NCBI GenBank assembly: GCA_902781945.1
Contig: CACZLE010000005.1
Span: forward strand, 1-64,000
Reading direction: 5' to 3'
From: an uncultured Eubacteriales bacterium
GTDB lineage: Bacteria; Bacillota; Clostridia; Christensenellales; Aristaeellaceae
DNA length: 64,000 nucleotides
The number at the start of each line of letters is the position of its first letter. The first letter of the stretch is position 1. Of this stretch, positions 44,356 through 54,108 are shown piece after piece. The position numbers and the translations under genes were made by a program. Below the pieces are notes generated by a model that worked only from the letters and a program-made list of their open reading frames with translations, was not told where the DNA came from and searched no databases.

Positions 44356-44808
44356 TCAGCGTTTAAGAATCTCCTGGAATTTTTCCACCACGGCGGGCGC
44401 TTCCTCAGAGCTGCGCACGGCCACAAAGATGGTGTTATCACCGGAGATCGTGCCCAGCACTTCCGGCCAGCGCATGCTGTCGATGGCTTCGCCGGCGGCA
44501 TTGGCGCTGCCGGGCAGCGTGCGGATCACGATCAGGTTTTCCGCGTAGCTGATGGACAGCACCGAATCGATAAACATGCGCACCAGGCGTTCGGAAACGC
44601 CATGCTCCGCCTTGTCCACCGTGGCATACTTGTAGGATCCGTCCGGAGTCAGCACCTTGAGCAGCCGAAGCTCTTTGATGTCGCGGCTCACCGTGGCCTG
44701 CGTGACGACGATGCCGATGTCCCGCAGCTTGGCGGCCAGTTCTTCCTGCGTCTCAATATTGTCTTTCTCGATAATACTGAGAATTGCCATTTGTCTTGCG
44801 TTTTTCAT
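44356..44808 (-). CDS. argR: Arginine repressor ArgR/AhrC
   Basis: This 150-residue regulator has the winged helix ETQEELAAKLRDIGIVVTQATVSRDIKELRLLKV and the hexamer/arginine domain with TLPGSANAAGEAIDSM and GTISGDNTIFVAVRS. It represses arginine synthesis when arginine is plentiful. The start at 44808 follows GGGGAGG. A palindrome at its own promoter start point suggests control, perhaps by itself. Confidence 0.95.
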   Translation of the reverse strand: MKNARQMAILSIIEKDNIETQEELAAKLRDIGIVVTQATVSRDIKELRLLKVLTPDGSYKYATVDKAEHGVSERLVRMFIDSVLSISYAENLIVIRTLPGSANAAGEAIDSMRWPEVLGTISGDNTIFVAVRSSEEAPAVVEKFQEILKR

Positions 44809-44820
44809 CCGTACCTCCCC

Positions 44821-44874
44821 AAGCAATTGAATTGCTTACAAATTAAGTATACCACATTTATTGTTTTTGTGCAA
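44821..44874 (-). promoter_or_regulatory. argR promoter with palindrome at the start point
   Basis: On the minus strand TTGCAC (44869-44874) and TATACT (44846-44851) are spaced by 17. AAGCAATT-g-AATTGCTT (44821-44837) lies at and just after the start point. It does not match the known 18-bp ARG box. Confidence 0.65.
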
Positions 44875-44894
44875 CAAATATAATTTCTGACAAG

Positions 44895-46844
44895 TCACTC
44901 CTGCGTTTCGGAAGAAGCGGTCTGCTCCTGCTCAGTTTTTGCGCTGTCAGCCTTCTCCGGCAGCGGACGGTCCTCCACAAAGGCCAGGAATTCCTCCCGG
45001 GACAGGGTCTCCCGCTCGATCAGAAGCTGAGACAAACCTTCCAGCTTGTCCTGATGGGTCCTGAGGGTATCCATGGCCATGGCGTAGCAGGAGCGCAGCA
45101 TATCGGCCACTTCACGGTCGATGGCCGCCGCCACCTCCTCGCTGTATTCCCGGGAATGGCCAAAGCTGGCGCCCACGAACACCTCCTGCTCGCTGTCCAG
45201 GTAGATCGTGCCGATCTTTTCGCTCATGCCGTAGCGGGTCACCATGGCGCGGCAGATGTTGGTGGCGTTTTGCAGATCGCTCTGGGCCCCGGTAAAGATA
45301 TCATCAAAGATCAGTTTTTCCGCCGCGTGGCCGCCCAGGCTCATGGCCGTGCGCTGGAGGAGCTGGGAACGGCTCATGTTGTCCAGTTCCTTCGTAGGCA
45401 GGGACAGGGTGAAGCCGCCCGCGCCTCCGCGGGGCACGATGGTCACCGTGTGCACTTCGTCGCACAGGGGCAGATAATGCCCCACGATGGCATGTCCCGC
45501 CTCGTGATAGGCCACCAGCTTGCGGTCCTCTTCCAGCACCTTGTGGCTCTTCTTCTCCGGGCCCATCTGGATGCGCTCCACCGCTTCGATCAGCAGGGCC
45601 TGGGTGATCTTGTCCACCCGGGCGCGGGCAGCCAGGATGGCGGCCTCGTTCATGATATTTTCCAGATCCGCGCCGGTGGCGAAGGGCGTGCGCTTGGCGA
45701 TGTTCTCCAGGTTCACATCGTCGGCCAGGGGCTTGCCCCGGGAATGTACCTTGAGCACGGCAATGCGCCCGTTGACATCGGGATAATTGACGGTGATCTG
45801 CCGGTCAAAGCGGCCCGGGCGCAAAAGCGCGGGGTCCAGGATGTCCCGGCGGTTGGTGGCCGCCATGACGATGACGCCCTCATTGGCGGTAAAGCCGTCC
45901 ATCTCCACCAGCAGCTGGTTCAGGGTCTGCTCGCGCTCGTCATGACCGCCGCCCAGGCCCGCGCCGCGATGGCGGCCCACGGCGTCGATCTCATCAATGA
46001 ATACGATGCTGGGCGCGTTGCGCTTGGCCTGCTCAAACAGATCGCGGACGCGGCTGGCGCCCACGCCGACGAACATCTCCACAAAATCAGAGCCGCTGAT
46101 GGTAAAGAAGGGCACGTTGGCTTCGCCGGCCACGGCTTTCGCCAATAGCGTTTTGCCCGTGCCTGGCGGGCCCACCAGCAATACGCCCTTGGGGATGCGC
46201 GCGCCCAGGGACAGATAATTCTTGGGATTTTTGAGGAAATCCACGATTTCCCGCAGTTCTTCCTTCTCCTCGTCCGCCCCGGCCACGTCCTCGAAGCGGA
46301 TCTTGTTTTTGGATGGATCGCTCATGGTGGCGTGGCTCTTGCCAAAGTTCATCACCTTGCCGTTGCCGCCCATCATCTGCTGCCGCATGGTGAACCACCA
46401 GAAGGCCATGACCAGGATGGTGATCAGGATGAAGGGAAGCCATTCCACAAACCAGGGAGTGGTCAGAGGCGCCAGATAGATAAGATGCAGCGCCTTGCCC
46501 TTGAAAGAAAGGTTGGCCTCGCTGATCTGGGCGCGATCCATGCCGGTATCCTGGGCGGACAGCGTATACAGCGTATCCAGGAATTCATCCCCGATCACGC
46601 AGGAGAAATCGTATCGGCTGGGGAATTCGGCCCGGGAACGGGCGGAATCATAATACAGGCCATACAGGGTCCGGCTGCGCACGGCGGCGTATTCCACGTG
46701 GCCGCTTTCCACCAGACTCAGCATATCGTCATAGGCGATCTCGGCGCCGTTGACCGTAGAGCCGCCGGAGATCAGATAGGCGATGAGGATAAACGCGGCG
46801 ATCAGCACCAAATAGGCCATCAGGCCGCGGGAAGGTCTTCTCAA
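44895..46844 (-). CDS. ftsH: Membrane AAA+ protease FtsH
   Basis: FtsH degrades membrane and regulatory proteins. The 649 residues show two membrane helices (about 8-25 and 135-152), an external domain between them, Walker A GPPGTGKT, Walker [12 protein letters not shown], the SRH and the zinc site HEAGH. The C-terminal tail is acidic and low complexity ([13 protein letters not shown]). Confidence 0.97.
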   Translation of the reverse strand: MRRPSRGLMAYLVLIAAFILIAYLISGGSTVNGAEIAYDDMLSLVESGHVEYAAVRSRTLYGLYYDSARSRAEFPSRYDFSCVIGDEFLDTLYTLSAQDTGMDRAQISEANLSFKGKALHLIYLAPLTTPWFVEWLPFILITILVMAFWWFTMRQQMMGGNGKVMNFGKSHATMSDPSKNKIRFEDVAGADEEKEELREIVDFLKNPKNYLSLGARIPKGVLLVGPPGTGKTLLAKAVAGEANVPFFTISGSDFVEMFVGVGASRVRDLFEQAKRNAPSIVFIDEIDAVGRHRGAGLGGGHDEREQTLNQLLVEMDGFTANEGVIVMAATNRRDILDPALLRPGRFDRQITVNYPDVNGRIAVLKVHSRGKPLADDVNLENIAKRTPFATGADLENIMNEAAILAARARVDKITQALLIEAVERIQMGPEKKSHKVLEEDRKLVAYHEAGHAIVGHYLPLCDEVHTVTIVPRGGAGGFTLSLPTKELDNMSRSQLLQRTAMSLGGHAAEKLIFDDIFTGAQSDLQNATNICRAMVTRYGMSEKIGTIYLDSEQEVFVGASFGHSREYSEEVAAAIDREVADMLRSCYAMAMDTLRTHQDKLEGLSQLLIERETLSREEFLAFVEDRPLPEKADSAKTEQEQTASSETQE

Positions 46845-46916
46845 GTTCTTGTCCTCCTTACAGAAAATGCCTGAATATTATATCAAACATTGCGCATAAA
46901 CGCAAACTGATTTTCA

Positions 46917-47474
46917 TTATTTGGTATAGATTCTCGGATGCAGGATGCCAACATCCGGCAGATTGCGGTATTTTTCGTCATAATCCAGGCCATAGCCCAC
47001 CACGAAGGCATCCGGAATGTTGAAGCAGGAATACTCCACCTCCAGGTTCACCCGGCGGCGGGCAGGCTTGTCCAGCAGGGTCGCGATGCGCACGCTGGAG
47101 GCCCCGCGGTGCAAAAGCTCGCTCTTGATATAGGAAAGGGTCATGCCGCTGTCCACGATATCCTCCACCACCAGCACGTCGCGCCCGTTCACGTCCCGGT
47201 CCAGGTCCTTGACCAGCTTGACCACGCCCGTGGACTTGGTGCTGCTGCCATAGCTGGAAATGGCCATGAAGTCGATATCCAGCGGCAGATCCAGTTCCCG
47301 CAGCAGATCCGCGAAAAAGATGACCGCGCCCTTGAGGATGCACACCACCACGGGAGATTTGCCCTGATAATCGGCGTTGATCCGCCGACCCAGCTCTTTG
47401 ACCTTCGCCGCGATCTCCTCGCGGGTCACAAGCACGCGCTCCAGGTCCTGATACTGCTTAAATTCGTTGTTCAT
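46917..47474 (-). CDS. hpt: Hypoxanthine phosphoribosyltransferase
   Basis: Hpt salvages hypoxanthine and guanine with PRPP. This 185-residue enzyme has the PRPP loop VLVVEDIVDSGMTLSYI, the FMAISSYGSSTKSTG loop and VVGYGLDYDEKYRNLP. It lies between tilS and ftsH, the conserved Gram-positive order. Confidence 0.96.
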   Translation of the reverse strand: MNNEFKQYQDLERVLVTREEIAAKVKELGRRINADYQGKSPVVVCILKGAVIFFADLLRELDLPLDIDFMAISSYGSSTKSTGVVKLVKDLDRDVNGRDVLVVEDIVDSGMTLSYIKSELLHRGASSVRIATLLDKPARRRVNLEVEYSCFNIPDAFVVGYGLDYDEKYRNLPDVGILHPRIYTK

Positions 47475-47492
47475 TGGTAAAGCCTCCCTTTT

Positions 47493-48806
47493 TTACAATT
47501 GATCGGGCAAACGCCCGGAATAATGAATGACGAAAACCTGATAGTCGGCATCGGGGCGATAACGCAAGCGCTCGGAAGCGCCCACGCCGATGACCCACAG
47601 CACCTCCTGTCCCAGGCACAGCAGGGGCCAGCCGTCCCGGAAGGGCTGATCGATCCCCTTGGAAATGAAATAGTCCTTGAGCTTCATGCTGCCCTGCATA
47701 CCAAAGGGCGTGATGCGGTCCCCCGGCTGCCGGGTGCGCAAAAGCGCTGACTTCCACAATCCTTCCGGCATCGCTTGCAGCCGGAGCCCGTTCCCGGGAT
47801 CCCCCGCAAAGGGCTCCGCTTGCAAATCCTCGGGATGAACAGCCGGGACGATGGGCTGCGGCGGCAGAAAATGCAGCCGATCCCGCGTGCGCAGCGCATG
47901 CCAGCCATCGGGCAGGTTCTCCCGCGCTCCGGGCGGCATTTGCAATAGCGCGAGCAGGGCTTCTGTATGCTGAAACAGCAGAGAAAGGCCGAAGGAACGG
48001 CCATAAGCCCGCAGCGCACGGCGCTGCATGGCAGGATGAAGGCTTTGCAGATCAGTCACCGCCAGAAAACGATAATCGCTCCGGGGCGTATGTGCGGAAA
48101 GCCACGCTGCCGTCTGATCGTTCAGATAATCGTTTTCCGTCCCTAGGATCTCAGCCGCCCGGCCAAGGGCGGGGACGGCCTGCGGAAACAGCTTTTCCAT
48201 GGTTGGAATCAGCTCCGCGCGGATGGCGTTGCGGGTCAGGGACCTATCCCCGTTGCTTTCGTCCTCCCGCCAATCCTGCGATAGAATTGTCAGCGCGCCG
48301 CGCAGCGTATCCCGGGGAACATGCAAAAGCGGCCTCCACACAGGGGCATGATATTCCCGCATGCCGGACAGCCCGTCGCTGCCCGCGCCGTACATCAGAT
48401 GCAGCAGCAGCGTTTCCGCCTGATCGTTCCTGTGATGGGCCAAGGCCAGGGTCTCCGCCTGCGTTTCCCCCATCGCCTCCCGGAACGCCTGATAGCGGGC
48501 CTCCCGGGCCGCCGCCTCCGGGCTGCCGCATTGCGAAACCCGCACGCGCTTGATCACCAGCGGCACAGAAAACCGTCGGCACAAATCCGCGCAGAAGCTC
48601 TCTTCCTCCGCAGCGGCCTCTCGCAGCCCGTGATTCACGTACACGGCGAAAACTGAGAAGCCTCTCTGCTGCCGCAGTTCGCAAAGCCCGCGCAGCAACG
48701 CCACGGAATCCGCGCCGCCAGACAGGCCCACCAGGATCCGCCCGGCAATTTCATGCCGATCCGCGCTTCTGCCGATTTCTCCCAGGATCAAAGAAAAATC
48801 ATCCAT
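47493..48806 (-). CDS. tilS: tRNA(Ile)-lysidine synthase
   Basis: TilS puts lysine on C34 of tRNA-Ile so that it reads AUA. The 437 residues show the PP-loop VGLSGGADSVALL, HHRNDQAETLLLHLMYGAGSDGL, a middle domain, and a C-terminal TilS domain (MKLKDYFISKGI). The ATG at 48806 gives the family N-terminus; an upstream start at 48845 adds an unlike segment. Confidence 0.95.
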   Translation of the reverse strand: MDDFSLILGEIGRSADRHEIAGRILVGLSGGADSVALLRGLCELRQQRGFSVFAVYVNHGLREAAAEEESFCADLCRRFSVPLVIKRVRVSQCGSPEAAAREARYQAFREAMGETQAETLALAHHRNDQAETLLLHLMYGAGSDGLSGMREYHAPVWRPLLHVPRDTLRGALTILSQDWREDESNGDRSLTRNAIRAELIPTMEKLFPQAVPALGRAAEILGTENDYLNDQTAAWLSAHTPRSDYRFLAVTDLQSLHPAMQRRALRAYGRSFGLSLLFQHTEALLALLQMPPGARENLPDGWHALRTRDRLHFLPPQPIVPAVHPEDLQAEPFAGDPGNGLRLQAMPEGLWKSALLRTRQPGDRITPFGMQGSMKLKDYFISKGIDQPFRDGWPLLCLGQEVLWVIGVGASERLRYRPDADYQVFVIHYSGRLPDQL

Positions 48807-48870
48807 AACATATCTATTGTACGATACCGCCCGCCCGTTGCGCAAGGGGCAAAAGCAAAAAACTTGCAGA

Positions 48871-48899
48871 TTGCTTTTTCAGGCGGAATCAATTATAAT
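48871..48899 (+). promoter_or_regulatory. Probable promoter of the membrane-protein gene
   Basis: TTGCTT (48871-48876) and TATAAT (48894-48899) are 17 bases apart, upstream of the start at 48930. Confidence 0.55.
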
Positions 48900-48929
48900 T
48901 TGTTGGAACACAATCGACGGAGGTCGGGA

Positions 48930-49769
48930 ATGGGAAGTACGGTCCGCAAATCCGCGCAGACACCATGGCGCGACATTTGTAAAATCGCGCTTGTGCAGCT
49001 GCTTGCCCGTTTTTTGTGGATCGCGCCTCTGTTTTTGCCGCTTCCGCTGATCCTTCGTATTTTCTGGATGATTCTTTTCGGACTCTTCGCCATTTTGCCG
49101 CTGCGCTCATTGGCTGCCTGTCAGATGCGGAATACAAAAGGCGGATTATCGCTTCGTCCAGCCTCCTATGTCCGCCGCGTTGCCTGCGGGACCCTGCGCG
49201 TCCTGCTGGATGGCCTTTGGTGCCTTCCCTTGGGCGGCATGCTTTATCTTTTGTATCGGTATATTTTTGTGCTGGACGCCTCGCGTTATGCCAAGGACGC
49301 AATTTTGCTGGGAAGCTATCTCGCTGTCGGCGCGGCAGAAACCACCCAGCAGCTGGTCGGTCTTCTGTTGGTTGCGGCGGCCTTTCTGATCAGCGCGGCC
49401 CTGTTCGTCTACGGCGGGCGACGGCACATGCTTGCCGAATATCTGCTGACGGGCGACGCGCTGCCCGTTCCCACGCTGCGTGCCGTCCGCATCGCACAAA
49501 AAGCGTGCAGGCAGGCCATGCTGAAAACCATGGGCTTGAATCTTCTTTCGCTGCTGCCCGCCATTTTGCTGCCCCTGGCTTTTTACTGCTGGCGGTGCGG
49601 AGGCGTTCAGAATATGCTGATGTCCCTCTTTCTGCTGATCAGCAGCCGTTTGGTAATGGACCCCGTTTCTCTCTGGATCACGGCTGGACTGTTTCTGTGC
49701 CTGTACCTACCTTTGATTCCATACAGAAAGGGGCGCTATGCCGCCCTGGTGAACGAATATGAACGTTGA
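48930..49769 (+). CDS. Polytopic membrane protein of unknown function
   Basis: This 279-residue protein has about six apolar segments, among them LARFLWIAPLFLPLPLILRIFWMILFG, LWCLPLGGMLYLLYRYIF and LLLVAAAFLISAALFVYGG, with Arg-rich loops. I do not recognise the family. ATG 48930 follows GGAGG by 6 bases. It overlaps rsuA by 11 bases and diverges from tilS. It may be an integral protein of envelope or sporulation, but nothing shows which. Confidence 0.75.
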   Translation: MGSTVRKSAQTPWRDICKIALVQLLARFLWIAPLFLPLPLILRIFWMILFGLFAILPLRSLAACQMRNTKGGLSLRPASYVRRVACGTLRVLLDGLWCLPLGGMLYLLYRYIFVLDASRYAKDAILLGSYLAVGAAETTQQLVGLLLVAAAFLISAALFVYGGRRHMLAEYLLTGDALPVPTLRAVRIAQKACRQAMLKTMGLNLLSLLPAILLPLAFYCWRCGGVQNMLMSLFLLISSRLVMDPVSLWITAGLFLCLYLPLIPYRKGRYAALVNEYER

Positions 49770-50505
49770 TACTCCCATGCGGCTGGATCGGCTGCTGAGT
49801 CTCCTGGCCCTGGGCACCCGCAGCCAGGCGCGGGAAATCGTCAAGGGCGGCAGGATCGCCGTCAACGGACAAACCGAAAGGAACGTCGACAGGCGGTTGA
49901 ACAAGGGGGACCAGATCGTCCTGGACGGTCAGCCCCTGGACGCCCGCACCGTGCGGCACGTGATGCTCTATAAGCCCTGCGGCGTGCTGACGGCGGCCAT
50001 GGACAAAAAGCAAAAGACGGTGCTGGATCTGCTGCCGCCGGTCTACAAAGCCTGCGGCTGCATGCCCGTGGGCCGGCTGGATAAGGATACCGAGGGCTTG
50101 CTGCTGCTCTCCACGGACGGCGAAATGGCCCACCGCCTGCTTTCCCCCAAGCGGCACGTGCAAAAGTGCTATCGCGCCGAGGTGGACGGCCCTTTGAATG
50201 ACGCGGATATCGCCGCCTTCCGGCAGGGCCTGGCGCTGTCCGATTTCACCGCCCAGCCCGCGAAGCTGGAGATCCTGTCCTCCTGCGCGGAGAAGGCCGT
50301 GGCCCTGGTTTGGGTCGGAGAGGGCAAATATCATCAGGTGCGCCGCATGTTTGCCGCCCGCGGACGCACGGTAAAGGCGCTCAAGCGCCTCAGTATCGGG
50401 CCGCTGGCGCTGGATGAAAGCCTTCATCCCGGCGAATACAGAGAATTGGAGCCGCAGAAATTGCAGATGCTGCTTTCCGCGGTATCAGGAGAAGAAAATC
50501 CATGA
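49759..50505 (+). CDS. rsuA: RsuA-family rRNA pseudouridine synthase
   Basis: This 248-residue enzyme has an S4 domain (RLDRLLSLLALGTRSQAREIVKGGRIAVNG) and the catalytic Asp in GRLDKDTEGLLLLSTDG, with EGKYHQVRRMFAARG. It resembles RsuA, which modifies 16S rRNA U516. It is coupled to the methyltransferase by ATGA. Confidence 0.88.
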   Translation: MNVDTPMRLDRLLSLLALGTRSQAREIVKGGRIAVNGQTERNVDRRLNKGDQIVLDGQPLDARTVRHVMLYKPCGVLTAAMDKKQKTVLDLLPPVYKACGCMPVGRLDKDTEGLLLLSTDGEMAHRLLSPKRHVQKCYRAEVDGPLNDADIAAFRQGLALSDFTAQPAKLEILSSCAEKAVALVWVGEGKYHQVRRMFAARGRTVKALKRLSIGPLALDESLHPGEYRELEPQKLQMLLSAVSGEENP

Positions 50506-51104
50506 GCGAACATTATTACACGGAAAATCCCACCAGCGAAAGCAGGCCCGCGGAGGCCGTCTTTACCTATCGCGGCCACGATCTGCGGCTCACCACCGAT
50601 TCCGGCGTTTTTTCCCGGGGAGAACTGGATGCCGGGACCCGGATCCTGCTGGCGGCTTTACCGGAAAGGCTATCCGGCAGCGTGCTGGATCTGGGCTGCG
50701 GCTGGGGGCCGGTAGGGATCTGCGTGGCGCAGGAAAACCCCGATTGCCGGATCACCTTTTCCGATATCAACCTGCGTGCGCTGGAGCTGGCGCGGCAAAA
50801 CGCACAAAAGTACGGCGTTCAGGGCACCTTCATCCACAGCGACGGCTTTGCGTCCATCGACGGCGTTTTTGACGCCGTCATCACCAATCCGCCCATCCGC
50901 GCGGGCAAGCAGACCATCTATCAGATGTTTTCGGACAGCGCGGCGCACCTCCTCCCCGGCGGCGCGCTGTATCTGGTGATCCGCAAGCAGCAGGGCGCGC
51001 CCTCCGCGCAAAAATATTTGGGCACGATTTTTCCCAGGGTGGAAATTCTTGATAAAAGCGGCGGATATTGGGTGTTCTGCTGCGAAAAGGAGGCAGACAA
51101 ATGA
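50502..51104 (+). CDS. Class I methyltransferase, RsmC-like
   Basis: This 200-residue enzyme has LDLGCGWGPVGIC for SAM and the NPPIRAGK motif of RsmC/RlmG guanine-N2 methyltransferases. It is a single-domain version, like B. subtilis YbxB. The rRNA target is inferred from family and from rsuA next to it. It overlaps patB by ATGA. Confidence 0.88.
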   Translation: MSEHYYTENPTSESRPAEAVFTYRGHDLRLTTDSGVFSRGELDAGTRILLAALPERLSGSVLDLGCGWGPVGICVAQENPDCRITFSDINLRALELARQNAQKYGVQGTFIHSDGFASIDGVFDAVITNPPIRAGKQTIYQMFSDSAAHLLPGGALYLVIRKQQGAPSAQKYLGTIFPRVEILDKSGGYWVFCCEKEADK

Positions 51105-52270
51105 AGTACGACCGTTCATTCTTTGATGCCGGCATCGACCGCAAGGGCACGCGTTGTGTCAAGTGGGACGCGGACTTTATACAGCCCGGCGACCTGCCCA
51201 TGTGGGTGGCGGACTGGGATTTTCAATGCGCCGATCCCATCGTGGACGCCCTGAAACAGCGGGCGGCGCACCCCTGCTACGGTTATCCTTGCGGCGATCC
51301 CCGGGATCAGGAAGCCTTCTGCGGCTACTGGCAGCGCCGTCACGGCGTGACCATTAAGCCCGCTCAAACGCTGATGCTGCCCTGCGTGGTGACGGGCATC
51401 CGGCAGATGGTGCTTACCTTTACCCAGCCCGGAGACGGCGTGCTGATGATGACGCCGCTGTACGGCCCCTTCCACGACAGCATCAAGCGCTCCGGGCGCA
51501 GGCTGATCAACGTGCCCCTGCTGCGCCGGGAAGACGCCTGTTACGATATCGATTTTGAGGGCGTGGAAAATGCGCTGCAAAATGGCGTCCGGCTGATCCT
51601 GTTCTGTAATCCCCATAATCCGGTTTCCCGCGCCTGGCGCAAGGAGGAATTGCGGCAGCTGGCGGAATTGGCCAAGCGCTATGACGCCCTGCTTTTGTCC
51701 GACGAGATCCACGCGGATTTTGTGTACAAGCCCCTGGAATTCATCTCCATGCTGTCCATCCCCGAGGCGGCTGACCGCACGCTGATGCTGACGGCGGCCA
51801 GCAAAACCTTCAATATTCCCGGTCTGCAGCAGGCCATGGCCGTTTCCTATAACGCCGATATCCTGAAAAAGATTTCCGACAATCTGGAGATGCAGGGTGT
51901 CACCAGCGGCAACGTTTTCGCCCTGCCCGCCACCCAGGCCGCCTACACGAAATGCGACGACTGGCTGGACGGTATGCTGGACTATCTGAGCGAAAGCCGC
52001 GACATTCTGAAAAAGGAATTGGCGCAGCAGCTGCCGCTGGCAGTGTTGACGCCCATCGAGGCCACGGCCCTCAGCTGGATCGACCTGCGGGCATATGCGC
52101 CCACCTGCGCCGAGCTGAACCAAAAGATCAAAGCCCATCACCTGGTGATCAACGAGGGCAATTGGTTTGGCCCCGAGGACGGCGAGGGCTTCATGCGGCT
52201 CAACTTTGCCTGCCCCCACGCGACGCTGCGGGAGGGCGTCCGCCGTTTGGCGGAAGCGCTGACAAAATAA
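51101..52270 (+). CDS. patB: PatB/MalY-type PLP C-S lyase (aminotransferase fold)
   Basis: This 389-residue class II aminotransferase-fold enzyme has the start YDRSFFDAGIDRKGTRCVKWD, LPMWVADWDF, and the PLP Lys in TAASKTFNIPGLQQA, with SDEIHADF before it. PatB/MalY enzymes cleave cystathionine or other cysteine conjugates. The start at 51101 overlaps the previous stop. Confidence 0.9.
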   Translation: MKYDRSFFDAGIDRKGTRCVKWDADFIQPGDLPMWVADWDFQCADPIVDALKQRAAHPCYGYPCGDPRDQEAFCGYWQRRHGVTIKPAQTLMLPCVVTGIRQMVLTFTQPGDGVLMMTPLYGPFHDSIKRSGRRLINVPLLRREDACYDIDFEGVENALQNGVRLILFCNPHNPVSRAWRKEELRQLAELAKRYDALLLSDEIHADFVYKPLEFISMLSIPEAADRTLMLTAASKTFNIPGLQQAMAVSYNADILKKISDNLEMQGVTSGNVFALPATQAAYTKCDDWLDGMLDYLSESRDILKKELAQQLPLAVLTPIEATALSWIDLRAYAPTCAELNQKIKAHHLVINEGNWFGPEDGEGFMRLNFACPHATLREGVRRLAEALTK

Positions 52271-52285
52271 AGGAGGAACGCAAAA

Positions 52286-53656
52286 ATGGCAAATTGGGAT
52301 TCTTTGATCGATTCCATGCGGGACGATATGATCAATACCCTGCAAAAGTGGATCAGGCAGCCCAGTATCAAGGCGGACCCCGCGCCCCAGGCTCCCTTTG
52401 GGACGGATATCCGCAGCATGCTGGATATCGCCGAGGCGGATTGCCGCCGACTGGGCTTTGATACCCAGATCTTTGACGGCTATGCCATGCATGCCGACCT
52501 GGGCGAGGGCGACGACGCGGAAGCGCTGGGCATCCTGGCCCATCTGGATGTGGTGCCCGTGGGCGACGGCTGGAAATATCCGCCCTTTGGCGCGGTGATC
52601 GAGAATGGCCGGATGTATGGACGCGGCACCAACGATGATAAGGGCCCCGCCATCGCGGCGCTGTACGCCATGAAGGCCGTAAAGGACGCCGGGATCCCCC
52701 TCAAGCGCAAGGTCCGGCTGATCCTGGGCTGCGACGAGGAAAGCGGCAGCGAATGCATGCACTACTATAAAAAGGTGGCCACCATACCCCGCACGGGCTT
52801 CAGCCCCGACGCCTCCTATCCCATCATCAATATCGAAAAGGGCATCCTGCGGGTGAAGCTCCATGGCAAGCCCGCTGCCGACGGTCTGCAGGTAATCGCC
52901 TTCAATACCGGCGAGCGGCCCAACGTGGTGCCCGGCAAGGCCTCCGCTCTGGTGGCCGGGGATGAAAAGACCGTGCAGCTCCTCAAAGAAGCTGCCGCCA
53001 GGCTGCAACTGGACGTGGACGCCGAATTGACATCTGAGGGCGTGGCCGTCACGGCCATTGGCATCAACGGCCACGCGGCCTATCCCGAAAGCGCGCGCAA
53101 CGCCATCGGCGAACTGCTGCTGGTGCTGCGGGAAGCGGGCGTGCAGGGTGCGCTGCGCACACTGGCCGATAAGGTGGGCATGGAATATGACGGCAAATCC
53201 ATGCAGATCTCCATCACCGACTGCATCAGCGGCTCCCTGACCTGCAATATGGGCATGATCCGGGCGGACGCCAATGCCGTCTCCGCCGTGCTGGATATCC
53301 GCTATCCCGTGATGACCAACCCGGCCATGGTGGTCAAAAACATCCGTGCCGCCTTCCAGGATTTCGAGGTGGAGGCCGGCGCGCCCAACGAGCCCCATTA
53401 CATTCCCGAGAGCAGCGAACTGGTGCAGCGCCTGCTGGACGCCTACTGCGAGGTGACGGGTTACGAGCGCAAATGCCTTTATACCGGCGGCGGCACCTAC
53501 GCCCGGGAATTGGAGGAGGGCGTGGCCTTTGGCGCGGCCTTCCCGGAGGACGAGGACATGGCGCATCAGGCCAACGAATATATCAAGCTGGACGATCTTT
53601 GCAAAAACGTAAAAATATTTGCGTCAGCTATTGTCAAACTGGCTGGAAAAGCGTAA
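52286..53656 (+). CDS. pepV: Dipeptidase PepV (M20 family)
   Basis: This 456-residue zinc dipeptidase has metal blocks ILAHLDVVPVGDGW, GRGTNDDKGPAIA and GCDEESGSECMHYY, and a long lid domain. It frees amino acids from imported dipeptides and sits after patB, so both may serve amino-acid use. Full length. Confidence 0.93.
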   Translation: MANWDSLIDSMRDDMINTLQKWIRQPSIKADPAPQAPFGTDIRSMLDIAEADCRRLGFDTQIFDGYAMHADLGEGDDAEALGILAHLDVVPVGDGWKYPPFGAVIENGRMYGRGTNDDKGPAIAALYAMKAVKDAGIPLKRKVRLILGCDEESGSECMHYYKKVATIPRTGFSPDASYPIINIEKGILRVKLHGKPAADGLQVIAFNTGERPNVVPGKASALVAGDEKTVQLLKEAAARLQLDVDAELTSEGVAVTAIGINGHAAYPESARNAIGELLLVLREAGVQGALRTLADKVGMEYDGKSMQISITDCISGSLTCNMGMIRADANAVSAVLDIRYPVMTNPAMVVKNIRAAFQDFEVEAGAPNEPHYIPESSELVQRLLDAYCEVTGYERKCLYTGGGTYARELEEGVAFGAAFPEDEDMAHQANEYIKLDDLCKNVKIFASAIVKLAGKA

Positions 53657-53693
53657 AATAAATACATCAATAATCGTTAGGAGGTAACCTTCC

Positions 53694-54050
53694 TTGCAAA
53701 AGACTGAATTGATCACCTGCATCAACTGCCCGATGGGATGCCGGATGGAAGTGACCCTGGAAGATGGTGCAGTCATCTCCGTAAAGGGGAATACCTGCAA
53801 ACGCGGTGAAACCTATGCTCATCAGGAGTGCACCCAGCCCCTGCGCATGATCACCGCCGTCGCGCCTGTCAAGAACAGCGCCGCGCCCGTGAGCCTCAAG
53901 ACCCGCACCCCCATCCCCAAGGCCAAGATCACCGAGTGTATGCGCGCCATCGACGCCCTGGAGCTGGAAGCCCCCATCCACGCGGGCGACGTGCTGATTT
54001 CCGATGTCGTGGGTACCGGCGTGGACGTGATCGCCACCAAGTCTGTTTAA
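53694..54050 (+). CDS. DUF1667 Cys-rich protein
   Basis: This 118-residue protein shows ITCINCPMGCRMEV with Cys pairs, GNTCKRGETYAHQEC and PLRMITAVAPV, the DUF1667 pattern. Members usually stand beside glycerol-3-phosphate or other FAD oxidoreductases as a third subunit; here no such gene is near. TTG 53694 is the start, after AGGAGG. The Cys set suggests a metal or iron-sulfur site. Confidence 0.85.
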   Translation: MQKTELITCINCPMGCRMEVTLEDGAVISVKGNTCKRGETYAHQECTQPLRMITAVAPVKNSAAPVSLKTRTPIPKAKITECMRAIDALELEAPIHAGDVLISDVVGTGVDVIATKSV

Positions 54051-54061
54051 TTGACCTATTG

Positions 54062-54091
54062 TCCCCCTTTCTTTGCAGAGGGGGATTTTTT
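54062..54091 (+). terminator. Intrinsic terminator
   Basis: TCCCCCT and AGGGGGA hairpin followed by six Ts, after the DUF1667 gene. Confidence 0.88.
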
Positions 54092-54108
54092 AAGATTCTG
54101 GAGATTAT

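Noticed and set aside
51116-53566. Long open frame opposite patB and pepV
   Set aside because: It mirrors two complete enzymes in the other strand and spans their intergenic gap; composition is that of a shadow frame.
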